Assembly (NCBI GenBank): GCA_001660395.1
Contig: LXWE01000002.1
Location: 930,001-994,000 of the forward strand
Length of the DNA: 64,000 nt
Direction: 5' to 3'
From: Alteromonadaceae bacterium XY-R5
Lineage (GTDB): Bacteria; Pseudomonadota; Gammaproteobacteria; Enterobacterales; Alteromonadaceae
Below the pieces are notes generated by a model. The model ran no database searches. It was not told where the DNA came from and saw only the letters and a program-made list of their open reading frames with translations. The position numbers were made by a program, and so were the translations under genes. Position 1 is the stretch's first letter; each line of letters opens with the position of its first letter. Shown piece after piece: positions 10,394-19,311 of this stretch.

Positions 10394-11044
10394 ATGGACC
10401 ACGTAATTTCCGGCGTAGCCAAATTCCAACGTGAAGTATTTCCAGGCAAAAAGGCCGCATTTAAGAAACTGGCTAATGGTCAGAATCCCGAAGTGCTTTT
10501 TATCACCTGTGCTGACTCACGAATCGACCCTAATTTAGTCACACAAACTGAACCAGGTGAGCTTTTCATCTGCCGAAATGCAGGCAATATCGTACCGCCT
10601 CACAGCAATGAAACCGGTGGCATGACAGCATCGATTGAATTTGCTGTTGCTGCTCTGGGCGTCAGCCATATCGTGATATGCGGACATACAGACTGCGGGG
10701 CGATGAAAGGGGCAATTAACCCTGAAGGTTTGGAAGGATTGCCACACGTTAAAGAGTGGTTGGGGCATTGCCGTTCCGCCACGGAAGTCGTGAAGGAAAA
10801 ATGTGGCTGTACTTCACTTGGTGCAGAGCACGTAGAGCAGGTTACTGAGGAAAACGTGCTGCAGCAATTACAACATATTCGCACCCATCCCTCTGTCGCG
10901 GCCAAATTAGCGACCGGTCAGATTAAGCTTCACGGTTGGGTATATCACATCGCCAGCGGCAAAATCATGTGTTACGACGAAACGAGCCGTGAGTTTACTG
11001 AAATGGATAAAGCTTACGCGGAAGAAAGTCTGTCAGTGAAGTAA
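10394..11044 (+). CDS. can: Beta-class carbonic anhydrase
   Basis: Zinc enzyme interconverting CO2 and bicarbonate in the cytosol. From the chosen start it has 216 residues, with zinc ligands Cys39, His98 and Cys101 and the Asp41/Arg43 pair in CADSRID; HTDC is intact. Two in-frame ATG codons lie at 10388 and 10394. The AGGAG at 10381-10385 is eight bases from the second but only two from the first, so I use 10394. A SulP transporter gene follows after 22 bp, and the pair is divergent from a LysR regulator. This arrangement suggests bicarbonate uptake and use. Confidence 0.94.
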   Translation: MDHVISGVAKFQREVFPGKKAAFKKLANGQNPEVLFITCADSRIDPNLVTQTEPGELFICRNAGNIVPPHSNETGGMTASIEFAVAALGVSHIVICGHTDCGAMKGAINPEGLEGLPHVKEWLGHCRSATEVVKEKCGCTSLGAEHVEQVTEENVLQQLQHIRTHPSVAAKLATGQIKLHGWVYHIASGKIMCYDETSREFTEMDKAYAEESLSVK

Positions 11045-11066
11045 GTCGGCGGTAAAGGAGAGCAAG

Positions 11067-12716
11067 ATGAGACTAGATGTAACCAATTTACGTGGTGACC
11101 TAACTGGGGGGATAACCGCAGGTATTGTCGCGTTGCCCCTCGCACTGGCCCTGGGCGTTGCGTCTGGTCTTGGTCCAATGGCAGGCCTTTACGGCGCCAT
11201 AGCCGTAGGCTTTTTCGCTGCACTATTTGGCGGCACACCTTCGCAGATATCCGGTCCAACTGGCCCCATGGTCGTTGTGCTGGCTGGATTATTTGCCAGT
11301 TTATCTGGAAATGCCGAACTGATTTTTACTGCGGTTATTCTCGCGGGACTATTTCAGATTGTGTTCGGCTTCTTGGGAGTGGGCCAGTATATTCGTTTGG
11401 TACCTTATCCGGTGATTTCCGGTTTTATGTCGGGAATAGGTGCCATCATTATTATTTTACAGGCGGGTCGTTTGCTGGGGCATGAGCCGCCTGGAGGTAC
11501 ACTAGGCGCACTAAGCTATTTGCCCACTGCGTTAGCCGATATAAATTTCGCAACCTTGGTGCTGGGTGTAGGTACGTTAGTTATTGCCTATAAATGGCCC
11601 GCAAATCTGGCTAAGTATATTCCCGGTCCGTTGGTCGCGTTGATCGTTGGTACAATAGTGGCGTTTGGTATGAATAACGTACCAGTGTTAGGTGAGATCC
11701 CAACGGGTTTGCCAAGCCTACATTTACCGGTGTATGAGCAAAGCCACTTATTGTTGGTACTCGAAGCCGCGTTTATTCTGGCAGTATTGGGGTCTATAGA
11801 TAGCCTGTTAACGTCACTGGTAGCAGATAACATGACCCGAACCCGCCATGACAGTAATAAAGAACTGATTGGCCAGGGTATTGGGAATACCGTTGCGGGT
11901 CTTATCGGCGGTATAGCGGGGGCAGGTGCAACCATGCGCACTGTGGTGAATATTCGTAGCGGTGGTAAAGAACGCATCTCAGGTATGACCCATTCACTGG
12001 TGTTAGTGGCTGTCGTGTTGGGGCTTAGTCCTTTAGCCGCTAATATCCCTCATGCCGTGTTGGCAGGGATTTTGGTTAAAGTCGGTTTAGATATTATTGA
12101 CTGGAGTTATCTAAAGCGCGCCCACAACGGCCCTCGCTGGGACTTTGCTCTGATGTTATTGGTGCTTGGGTTAACTGTGTTTGTGGATCTCATTACCGCT
12201 GTTGGAGTGGGTGTAGTCTTAGCTGCGCTGGCTTACGTAAGACAAGTTGCCCAGTTACAAATCGAAGAACTGAAGAAAATCCCGGATACACTGAATGATC
12301 CGCAGGAAAACGCCCTATTGATCCAGGGGCAGGGTAAGATCAGTATTTTCAGTTTCGGTGGCCCGCTGAGTTTCGGTGCTGCCGCAGATGTCGGCCATCA
12401 CGTCAGAGATCAGGTGAAGCCCGGTTCTCGCGTACTCATTCTGGATTTTAGTCGTGTACCAGTAGTCGATGTATCGGCAGCGATGGCAGTTGAAACCGTC
12501 GCCAGCGATGCCAAGCTATCTGGCCGTGAACTTTTGATCTGTGGGGCTAATGGCAAGGTGCAAACCGTGCTAAATGGCATCAATGCTTTGCACGACAGCC
12601 GTAATGTTTATCCATCCTTGCTTGAGGCGCTGCAGGCAGCAGTGGCTCGTATTGCCAAAGAAAATTCAGCTTATTTGCATGAAAAACCTTTTTCCTCACC
12701 ACTTATCGAGACATAG
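11067..12716 (+). CDS. SulP-family anion transporter with C-terminal STAS domain, probable bicarbonate carrier
   Basis: Inner-membrane carrier of 549 residues with about 10-14 hydrophobic segments between residues 10 and 410, then a cytosolic STAS domain (about 430-535; VLILDFSRVPVVDVSAAMA). The family transports sulfate, bicarbonate or dicarboxylates. The segment GGIAGAGATMRTVVNIRSGG is a conserved SulP loop. AAGGAGA precedes the ATG. Being 22 bp behind carbonic anhydrase favours bicarbonate (as in BicA-type SulP proteins), but sequence alone does not prove the substrate. Confidence 0.88.
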   Translation: MRLDVTNLRGDLTGGITAGIVALPLALALGVASGLGPMAGLYGAIAVGFFAALFGGTPSQISGPTGPMVVVLAGLFASLSGNAELIFTAVILAGLFQIVFGFLGVGQYIRLVPYPVISGFMSGIGAIIIILQAGRLLGHEPPGGTLGALSYLPTALADINFATLVLGVGTLVIAYKWPANLAKYIPGPLVALIVGTIVAFGMNNVPVLGEIPTGLPSLHLPVYEQSHLLLVLEAAFILAVLGSIDSLLTSLVADNMTRTRHDSNKELIGQGIGNTVAGLIGGIAGAGATMRTVVNIRSGGKERISGMTHSLVLVAVVLGLSPLAANIPHAVLAGILVKVGLDIIDWSYLKRAHNGPRWDFALMLLVLGLTVFVDLITAVGVGVVLAALAYVRQVAQLQIEELKKIPDTLNDPQENALLIQGQGKISIFSFGGPLSFGAAADVGHHVRDQVKPGSRVLILDFSRVPVVDVSAAMAVETVASDAKLSGRELLICGANGKVQTVLNGINALHDSRNVYPSLLEALQAAVARIAKENSAYLHEKPFSSPLIET

Positions 12717-12776
12717 GGATGTGTGATGTTCTTGCTTAGTGGAAACTCCCGTTACACTGGCGTGTAACACCTATTT

Positions 12777-12802
12777 GGCGCTGTATATACAGCGCCTTTT
12801 TT
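12777..12802 (+). terminator. Rho-independent terminator after the SulP gene
   Basis: A perfect 20-bp palindrome beginning GGCGCTGTA (12777-12796) is followed by six T residues. Just upstream, GTTACAC (12751-12757) and GTGTAAC (12762-12768) make a second short hairpin. Confidence 0.88.
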
Positions 12803-12879
12803 ATGGAATTTTTCGCCCTAAAAGCTATCCATAGAGTATGCTAAAACTGTCAATGTATTGAAAAAGTGAGGTGTAAATT

Positions 12880-13374
12880 ATGCTGATATCTAAAGCCAGG
12901 ATTAGCCAGATTGCGTTAATGATCGTATTTGTATCGGCTTGTTCCTCCACCTCACATATTATGATTGGCGAGGCCAGAGGCAAGATTCCTGTATCTGAAG
13001 TTGAGGTCTACCGTCAACAACCCGCAGAGTATGAACAAATAGCATTGTTAAAGGCCAGTAGCAGAAATTCGTTGAGTTTTAGTGATGAAGGCATGATTGA
13101 GGTAGCGATTAATCGGCTCAAACAGGAAGCCGCAGACTTGGGCGCGAATGGCGTATTAATTACCCGAAGCACAGATGAAGTAACAGGATCTTTTGGATCA
13201 GGTACTGGCGTATCAGGTCGAAATGTGGGTGTCGGCATTGGTTTAAGTATGCCAATTAACAATAAGTCTGTTAGTGCTATTGCAATTTATGTACTGAATC
13301 CTGAATTGTTACCTGAATCAACCAGTAACAACGAACAAATGCAAAATACACAATCAGACGACCAGCCAAGATAA
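12880..13374 (+). CDS. Small lipoprotein of unknown function
   Basis: A 164-residue protein with a lipoprotein signal peptide ending at FVSAC (lipidated Cys21), so it should be anchored in the envelope. The mature part contains EQIALLKASS followed by a helix and ADLGANGVLI, a pattern I associate with small gammaproteobacterial lipoproteins of unknown role such as the DUF4156 and RcsF-like group; this link is tentative. A glycine-rich stretch (about residues 104-127) follows, and the C-terminus is rich in Asn, Gln and Ser. GAGGTG lies upstream of the ATG. It sits alone between a terminator and the convergent VOC gene. Confidence 0.7.
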   Translation: MLISKARISQIALMIVFVSACSSTSHIMIGEARGKIPVSEVEVYRQQPAEYEQIALLKASSRNSLSFSDEGMIEVAINRLKQEAADLGANGVLITRSTDEVTGSFGSGTGVSGRNVGVGIGLSMPINNKSVSAIAIYVLNPELLPESTSNNEQMQNTQSDDQPR

Positions 13375-13386
13375 CGATGACATTTT

Positions 13387-13764
13387 TTAAATATGCTGGT
13401 CGATTAAGATGGGGTTTCCATCGGGATCCTCCAGCATACAACTGGCAGGCCCATGGCTATGAAGGTCTACCGGGTGAAGTAAGTGAAGCCCTTGTCGTAA
13501 CAGATGCGCCTGAATTTGGCGAATGTCGTTAAAAGCAGGTAACCGCTGCCCCTGCTGGTCCCAGCCTGGGTTGAAGGTTAATACATTGCGTTCGAGCATG
13601 CCTTCAAACAGACCGATAACATGTTGTTGGTGCTGCAATATCAGCCATTTTTCATCAATATCACCGGCAATCATGTCAAAGCCAAGTTTTTGATAAAAAT
13701 CGTAGGAAGCGTGTATATCTTTGACCGCCAGACTTAATGAAAATGCGCCGAGATCCAGTACCAT
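13387..13764 (-). CDS. VOC-superfamily (glyoxalase/bleomycin-resistance fold) protein
   Basis: A 125-residue single-chain vicinal oxygen chelate protein. The start LGAFSLSLAVKDIHASYDFYQKLGF and the end ASCMLEDPDGNPILID are classic first and last strands of the fold. The substrate is unknown; similar proteins bind or detoxify small molecules. I use the ATG at 13764 because AAGGAA lies just upstream; a longer frame would begin next to the rimO terminator. It follows rimO on the same strand but beyond that terminator. Confidence 0.8.
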   Translation of the reverse strand: MVLDLGAFSLSLAVKDIHASYDFYQKLGFDMIAGDIDEKWLILQHQQHVIGLFEGMLERNVLTFNPGWDQQGQRLPAFNDIRQIQAHLLRQGLHLLHPVDLHSHGPASCMLEDPDGNPILIDQHI

Positions 13765-13833
13765 ATTCTTTCCTTCTAAACACTTGTGTTTAAAAGCGTA
13801 GTGTAACGGTGTGCGTATAGCCCGAAGAGGCAT

Positions 13834-13860
13834 AAAAAAGCCCGTCTAAACGGGCCTTTT
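13834..13860. terminator. Bidirectional terminator after rimO
   Basis: GCCCGT (13840-13845) pairs with ACGGGC (13850-13855) around CTAA. On the minus strand it is followed by six T residues (13839-13834), on the plus strand by four. Its main job is to end rimO transcripts. Confidence 0.85.
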
Positions 13861-13873
13861 GAGAGCTAAAGCA

Positions 13874-15313
13874 TTATTCGCCTTGTTCCTCTTCTTCATA
13901 TTCTTCATCGTCATCCACTTTAACCGCCCATAGATCGTGTTCATCGGCGTGAATGATTTGGCCCCAGATAACATCACCAGGCTGTACGTCAAATTCGTCG
14001 GTTAGATGCACATTACCGTCGATCTCTGGTGCGTCTGCGTAACATCTGCCTACAGCACCTTCAGTGGTGACTTCATCAATGATGATTTGGTACTCAAGCC
14101 CAATTTTAGCCTGAAGTTTCGCTGCGCTGATACGTGCCTGACGCGCCATAAAGCGTGCAAAGCGCTGCTCTTTGACTTCTTCGCTAACCGGGTCGGGCAA
14201 ATCATTTGCAGTTGCACCTTCAACATCGGAATATTTAAAACAGCCGACGCGGTCAAGTTGTGCTTCTTCCAGGAAGTCGAGCAACATTTGGAAGTCTTCC
14301 TCAGTTTCACCCGGGAAGCCAACAATAAACGTTGAACGAATAATCAGTTCGGGACAGATTTCACGCCAGGCTTTAATACGATCAAGCGTACGTTCAGCTG
14401 CCGCAGGGCGCTTCATCAGTTTCAAAATACGTGGGCTGGCATGTTGTAATGGAATATCCAGATAAGGCAGAACTTTACCTTCCGCCATTAATGGGATGAC
14501 TTTATCTACCGATGGGTAAGGATAAACGTAGTGCAGACGCACCCAGATACCCATTTCTCCGAGCTTTTTACATAGGCCCACCATGTCGGTTTTAACCGGC
14601 ATACCGTCCCAGAAGCCCGTTTGGTGTTTGGTATCTACACCGTAAGCGCTGGTATCCTGTGAAATCACCAGTAACTCTTTAACTCCGGCATCTTTTAGAC
14701 GTTTTGCCTCGTCCAGAATTTCACCGATTGGTCGGCTAACCAGATCGCCACGCATGGATGGGATGATGCAGAAACTGCATCTATGGTTACAGCCTTCAGA
14801 GATTTTTAGATAGGCATAGTGACGAGGAGTCAGTTTAACGCCGTGATCAGGTACCAGTTGCTGAAACGGATTATGTTCAGGGCGTGGCAAGTGATCATGC
14901 ACTTGTTCTACTACGGCTTCATAGGCATGAGGGCCGGTAATGGCCAGTACATTTGGGTGAACTTCGCGAATTTCGTCTTCTTTTACACCAAGACAACCTG
15001 TAACAATCACCTTACCATTTTCTGCCAGTGCTTCACCTATGGTATCCAGAGACTCCTGAACAGCAGTGTCGATAAACCCACATGTATTGACGATGACCAG
15101 ATCGGCATCATCATAACTTGGCACAACGTCATACCCTTCAGTGCGAAGTTGGGTCAGGATTCGCTCAGAATCCACCAGATTTTTTGGGCAACCCAAACTC
15201 ACAAAGCCAATGCGTGAACCATTAGATGGCCCTTGTGGCTTATTGGCTTCCAGCGTTTTAACTGGCGTTTCTAAGGTAGTGGTCTGTTTAGGATCAAATG
15301 TCTCTACTGTCAT
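13874..15313 (-). CDS. rimO: Ribosomal protein uS12 (S12) Asp89 methylthiotransferase
   Basis: Radical-SAM enzyme that adds a methylthio group to an aspartate of ribosomal protein S12. It has the N-terminal MTTase domain with cysteines in GCPKN, NTCGF and TGCLG, the radical-SAM cluster CNHRCSFC, and a C-terminal TRAM domain ending in an acidic tail. Compared with E. coli RimO it has an extra N-terminal stretch of about 25 residues before [20 protein letters not shown] use the ATG at 15313, preceded by GAGAGA; an ATG at 15337 and a TTG at 15349 are also in frame. A terminator follows. Confidence 0.94.
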   Translation of the reverse strand: MTVETFDPKQTTTLETPVKTLEANKPQGPSNGSRIGFVSLGCPKNLVDSERILTQLRTEGYDVVPSYDDADLVIVNTCGFIDTAVQESLDTIGEALAENGKVIVTGCLGVKEDEIREVHPNVLAITGPHAYEAVVEQVHDHLPRPEHNPFQQLVPDHGVKLTPRHYAYLKISEGCNHRCSFCIIPSMRGDLVSRPIGEILDEAKRLKDAGVKELLVISQDTSAYGVDTKHQTGFWDGMPVKTDMVGLCKKLGEMGIWVRLHYVYPYPSVDKVIPLMAEGKVLPYLDIPLQHASPRILKLMKRPAAAERTLDRIKAWREICPELIIRSTFIVGFPGETEEDFQMLLDFLEEAQLDRVGCFKYSDVEGATANDLPDPVSEEVKEQRFARFMARQARISAAKLQAKIGLEYQIIIDEVTTEGAVGRCYADAPEIDGNVHLTDEFDVQPGDVIWGQIIHADEHDLWAVKVDDDEEYEEEEQGE

Positions 15314-15562
15314 GGTCTCTCGCTGGTGATTTGCCATCCGCCCCGACAACCTATAACAGGGGGCTGGAAAAAGTCGGCGGATTATACATGAAGGATATCA
15401 GGATAGCAGTAGTGTGTGGTGGAAAAATAGACAGTTGACAGTGGCTTTCATCAGCTTCTGTATGCGTCAGGATATTCTTATCTGGAAATTGAGCGTTAAC
15501 GGCGTTTATTTTAACCAGTGATCCCATTAGTCTGACCATGTTTTTACATGGAAGAAAATCAG

Positions 15563-16645
15563 ATGACGTTAATTAAGCGCTTATTCTTTGTGTCCTTCAG
15601 TATTTGGCTGAGCAGTTGTGTTGAGGCTGAACCTAATGTATTGCCGACCAATACAGGTTTCGTTTATAGCGGCAGGATAGATTTTAGCCAGCCTGAAAAA
15701 CCGGTGTTAAGCTGGCCAGGCACCAGCATAAAAGCACGATTTAGTGGTACTTCATTAACGGTCTGGTTAAATGACAGTAAAGGTAAGAACTACTTTAACG
15801 TTATCGTCGATGGCAACGATGATTATCCCTACGTGATTGAAGCTAAGCCAGGACGTCATAACTATTGGATTTCTGAAACCTTAGGTGAAGGGGGGCACGA
15901 AGTTGAAATTTATAAACGAACAGAGGGAGAAGAGGGGGACACAGAATTCCTGGGGCTTGAATTGGCTGACGCTAACTTGTTAACTGCGCCACCAAAACCG
16001 AAGCACAAAATAGAAATATACGGTGATTCCATTACCAGTGGGATGGGCAATGAAGCGGCAATTAACGGTAAAGATAATCAGCTGAGTGAAAAAAACAATT
16101 ACCTTGCATGGGGTTCCATTAGTGCAAGGGCATTAGACGCGGAACTTCATACGATCTCTCAAAGTGGCATTGGTATTTTGGTGAGCTGGTTTGACTTTAC
16201 CATGCCGGATTTCTTTGATCAGTTAAGTGCCGTAGGCGACAACCATAGTCAGTGGAATTTTTCACAATGGACCCCCGAGCTGGTGGTCATTAACTTGTTT
16301 CAAAATGACAGTTGGTTGATTCAGGATACCAGGCGTATCAATCCTACACCCACGCCCGAGACGATAATAGATGCCTATATGACATTTGTGCGCAGCATCC
16401 GACAACGCTATCCAAAGGCACATATTCTGTGTGCACTGGGCAGTATGGATGCAACGCGCCCTTCATCGCCTTGGCCAGGATACATAAAGCAGGCTGTGTC
16501 TCGGTTAATGGACCAGGACAAAGACACTAACCTCGGGCTGTTGGTCTTGCCTTTTAATGGCTACAAAGCGCATCCACGCGTAAAACAACAACAGCAAAAT
16601 GCGGCCTTATTGGAAGATTATGTGCGTACGCATTTGGGATGGTAA
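15563..16645 (+). CDS. Lipoprotein SGNH/GDSL esterase of carbohydrate esterase family 2 type
   Basis: Predicted lipid-anchored esterase of 360 residues. The signal peptide ends in LSSC (Cys19). An N-terminal jelly-roll-like domain (about residues 30-150) is followed by an SGNH hydrolase domain with GDSITSG (nucleophilic Ser), the Gly block SQSGIG, the Asn block INLFQND and a catalytic His in AHPRVK. No aspartate stands three residues before that histidine, which fits the Ser-His dyad described for CE2 enzymes. Substrates of the family are acetylated sugars. I use the ATG at 15563, with GGAAG eight bases upstream; an ATG at 15548 is also in frame. Confidence 0.82.
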   Translation: MTLIKRLFFVSFSIWLSSCVEAEPNVLPTNTGFVYSGRIDFSQPEKPVLSWPGTSIKARFSGTSLTVWLNDSKGKNYFNVIVDGNDDYPYVIEAKPGRHNYWISETLGEGGHEVEIYKRTEGEEGDTEFLGLELADANLLTAPPKPKHKIEIYGDSITSGMGNEAAINGKDNQLSEKNNYLAWGSISARALDAELHTISQSGIGILVSWFDFTMPDFFDQLSAVGDNHSQWNFSQWTPELVVINLFQNDSWLIQDTRRINPTPTPETIIDAYMTFVRSIRQRYPKAHILCALGSMDATRPSSPWPGYIKQAVSRLMDQDKDTNLGLLVLPFNGYKAHPRVKQQQQNAALLEDYVRTHLGW

Positions 16646-16869
16646 TGCATTTAGCTCTGCCATTAATGTCTGTAGCGTAGGATTCGACGTAATCATTAAA
16701 TGATAAATTTCAATATATTAGGGTAGTAAAGATAATTCCTGGTATGTGATCGCCATACCTTAGATGTGCCCGATTTTTTGCGCTGACATGGTAACGTTAA
16801 CCCGCCTTATAAAAATGAATCCACTGCTCAAAAAAGGTGGACTTCGATACGCTGCGTTAAGGATTTCCC

Positions 16870-18144
16870 ATGATCGCCGAACCAAGATATCGTTCCCGTC
16901 CGTTATGGAGTCATACTCCAGTTGCTGATTATCAAATTAATTCTGTCGCATTGTCTGATGATGGCCATGTTTGCTTATACGGCACGGCCAGCGAAAGCGG
17001 TCAGGGGAACATGTTAGTTGGCTGTCATTTGGGTAAACAACAACCTGCCTGGCAAGTTGAAGTGGGCGGTGATATGAGCCGCGAAGGCGTATTCTGGGTT
17101 GCGCTAAGTGGCAATGGTCATATTGGTGCCGCTGGCGGAAAAACCGATGCGCAGCAAGGATTTTTGCAGGTTTATGACATCTTTAACCATGGTCGTTTGC
17201 TGTTAGACGAAATACTGCCAGCGAGGGTCAATCAGGTTGCACTCAATCAAACCGGTGACCGTTTGCTGGTGGTTTTTAACGGTCGCGTCAGGCTCTATTT
17301 CCAGGCGCAAGACAAGCGTTATCAGCTCGTTGACGAGTATCCTTTATGTTTGAATGAAACCAACCAGTTTTACAGTAAAAGCTGTGCGTTTAGTACAGAT
17401 GGTTCAAGAGCCGTTGTTGCCGGCATTAACTACGACCTACAAGTAGGTTGTGTTTTTTGTTTTGACGTCGACAGTACCCTTAAATTGAAACGTGCTGACC
17501 AGTTAGACAGTGGTGTGATGCGCGTTGCTATCACTCATGATGGTTCATACTGGGCTGCTTCAATGCAAGATGGTAGTTGTGCTGCATTTTGCGATAACCA
17601 TATTGAGGGGCCTCTTTGGCGATATCTACCGCAAAAAACTGGTTTGTATCGGGCTTATGGCCTGGCTATTACGCTCACATCTGAACCCGCACTGGTGGTT
17701 GCCTGTGGCGCAAATATTCGCTCGCCACAAAGCTATTGGCAGGGAATGCATCCATTTCAAAGCAGCAGTACCCAGGAACAGGGGTTTTTGTATGTGCTAA
17801 AAGATCATTTGCATAACCCGGGCAGAGGGCGTTATCCAATGCCAACCATGCTATGGGGACGACGCCTTGCATACAGTGTGAATCCTGGCGTAAGTCTCGA
17901 CAGAGAGGCAACCCTAGTTACAGCAACAGATGGTCTGCCGGGAAGCGATGTGATTATCGCGTCTGGTGATTCACCAGGAAACTTCTATTTGTTTGATGCT
18001 GGTACCGGATGTCAGCGCTGGCATTTTCATACCCAGCGAATGAACTGGCCCATGGTATTAAGTCAGGACGGAAAGAAAGTCTTGGGGGGCAGCGATAACG
18101 GCAGCGTTTACTATTGGGACAGTGACGCATTGGAAACTGCCTAG
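16870..18144 (+). CDS. Cytosolic beta-propeller (WD40/PQQ-like repeat) protein of unknown function
   Basis: A 424-residue protein without signal peptide or membrane segment. Repeating units such as VALSDDGHVCLYG, VALSGNGHIGAAGG, CAFSTDGSRAVVAG, VAITHDGSYWAAS and MVLSQDGKKVLGGSDNGSVYYWD show a WD40/quinoprotein-like propeller of about seven blades. Such proteins usually act as interaction scaffolds; no catalytic residues can be named. AAGGA lies upstream of the ATG. The 224 bp before it holds a short inverted repeat (GGTATG at 16741, CATACC at 16754) and no gene. Its partner is unknown; the small membrane protein downstream is the only same-strand neighbour. Confidence 0.7.
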   Translation: MIAEPRYRSRPLWSHTPVADYQINSVALSDDGHVCLYGTASESGQGNMLVGCHLGKQQPAWQVEVGGDMSREGVFWVALSGNGHIGAAGGKTDAQQGFLQVYDIFNHGRLLLDEILPARVNQVALNQTGDRLLVVFNGRVRLYFQAQDKRYQLVDEYPLCLNETNQFYSKSCAFSTDGSRAVVAGINYDLQVGCVFCFDVDSTLKLKRADQLDSGVMRVAITHDGSYWAASMQDGSCAAFCDNHIEGPLWRYLPQKTGLYRAYGLAITLTSEPALVVACGANIRSPQSYWQGMHPFQSSSTQEQGFLYVLKDHLHNPGRGRYPMPTMLWGRRLAYSVNPGVSLDREATLVTATDGLPGSDVIIASGDSPGNFYLFDAGTGCQRWHFHTQRMNWPMVLSQDGKKVLGGSDNGSVYYWDSDALETA

Positions 18145-18219
18145 CTGTTGCTGGTGTTTTATTGTTCGGAAGGTTAGTCTGGAAACTCGCAAACATATTT
18201 GGGAATCGAGACTAACAAA

Positions 18220-18606
18220 ATGAAAAATAAACTAAATTTCGCTTATAGCGGTGAATGGATAGCCGTTCTACTGACCCTGGTGGGTGGGCTCGCAGTCTTA
18301 CAGACGTTTATCATCGGACGTCATTTCATTATTCCTACATTGTTACTTTTGCCTACTTTGATGTTCGCGAACCTCGCCTGGTATGGTTTTCAACATCAGA
18401 CTTGGGCGAAAAACTTATTGATGTGGATGATGATCGTCATGACCTGTCATGGTTTTTTTGCATTATTCTGGGCGAAAAAATACCGGGAAGTGCTAGGGGT
18501 AGCATTTCTGCCGGTGGGGGTGGCTGTGACCTTACTATTCGCCTGGCTGAGTTGGCGTTATATCAGGGATAATGCTTTGTGGTTTGCGAATAGATCAGCA
18601 AAGTAA
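18220..18606 (+). CDS. Small integral membrane protein of unknown function
   Basis: A 128-residue protein with four hydrophobic segments (about residues 12-32, 36-55, 65-85 and 93-115), so an inner-membrane protein. I do not recognise a family. I use the ATG at 18220 with GAG nine bases upstream; a TTG at 18199 is a less likely start. Its last 12 bases overlap the end of the convergent ZIP gene. Confidence 0.6.
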   Translation: MKNKLNFAYSGEWIAVLLTLVGGLAVLQTFIIGRHFIIPTLLLLPTLMFANLAWYGFQHQTWAKNLLMWMMIVMTCHGFFALFWAKKYREVLGVAFLPVGVAVTLLFAWLSWRYIRDNALWFANRSAK

Positions 18607-19311
18607 CTGATTTCCTATCATCGCAAACGCGAAACCTAACACAGCCCCTAAAGGTGGAGCCCAGTGTTTGCGTATATGTGCTTGTGGGGCGATATCCTGA
18701 AAAATCAGATAGAGAATACCGCCTGATGCGAACAACATGATGCAGCCTAGCAGCTGAGTGTACTGAGTTAACCAGGCCCAGCCAATCCAGGCGAGTACGG
18801 GTCCTATTAGTGAAAGCATGGCCATAAATGTAATGAGCTTTCTGCGCTGACCCGGCTGTTTATCATCAAGTTCACGAAAGGCGTTGAATCCTTCCGGTAA
18901 GTTCTGCAAGCCTATCAGCACGGCGAGTAGTGGAGCACTGCTCGCCCCAAGAGCAAAAGCACCGCCCAACGCGACAGACTCAGGCATGTAATCCAGTAAC
19001 ATGGCAATTAGCTGCGGCTTTTCGCGCTTTTTACGACCCATCCAGCTTTCCAGTGCGAAGAAGGCTAAACCGCCAGCAATCAAAATTAACGTACTCAGGG
19101 GAGAGTGATGTAAATATTCTTCTCCTTCAGGTACCAGTACCAGGGCCACGGCTGCGAGCAAAATCCCGCCACCAAATGCAATAATGCTGTGTCTAAGTTC
19201 ATTTTCGAGCCAGCCCGGACGAAGATTTTCTGCCATCGCGAGCAGTGCGCCGACGGGAATACATGCTCCGGCAAGAAAGGTATAGAGCAAAATTTCGGAT
19301 AACGACGTCAT
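18595..19311 (-). CDS. ZIP-family metal transporter homologue with altered metal-site residues
   Basis: Inner-membrane protein of 238 residues with about eight hydrophobic segments. Two ZIP-like helices are visible: DYMPESVALGGAF and LQNLPEGFNAF. In most ZIP transporters these read HNxPEG; here the histidine positions are Asp and Gln, and the first glycine is Ser, while both Pro-Glu pairs remain. It probably moves a divalent cation, but selectivity may differ from zinc. Its start overlaps the isochorismatase-like stop as ATGA, so it is translationally coupled in a three-gene operon with that gene and the DUF2238 gene. Confidence 0.78.
   Translation of the reverse strand: MTSLSEILLYTFLAGACIPVGALLAMAENLRPGWLENELRHSIIAFGGGILLAAVALVLVPEGEEYLHHSPLSTLILIAGGLAFFALESWMGRKKREKPQLIAMLLDYMPESVALGGAFALGASSAPLLAVLIGLQNLPEGFNAFRELDDKQPGQRRKLITFMAMLSLIGPVLAWIGWAWLTQYTQLLGCIMLFASGGILYLIFQDIAPQAHIRKHWAPPLGAVLGFAFAMIGNQLLC

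Noticed and set aside
15351-15539. Open frame of 62 residues on the minus strand upstream of rimO
   Set aside because: It has no recognisable family or good ribosome site and lies in the rimO/esterase intergenic region; likely chance.
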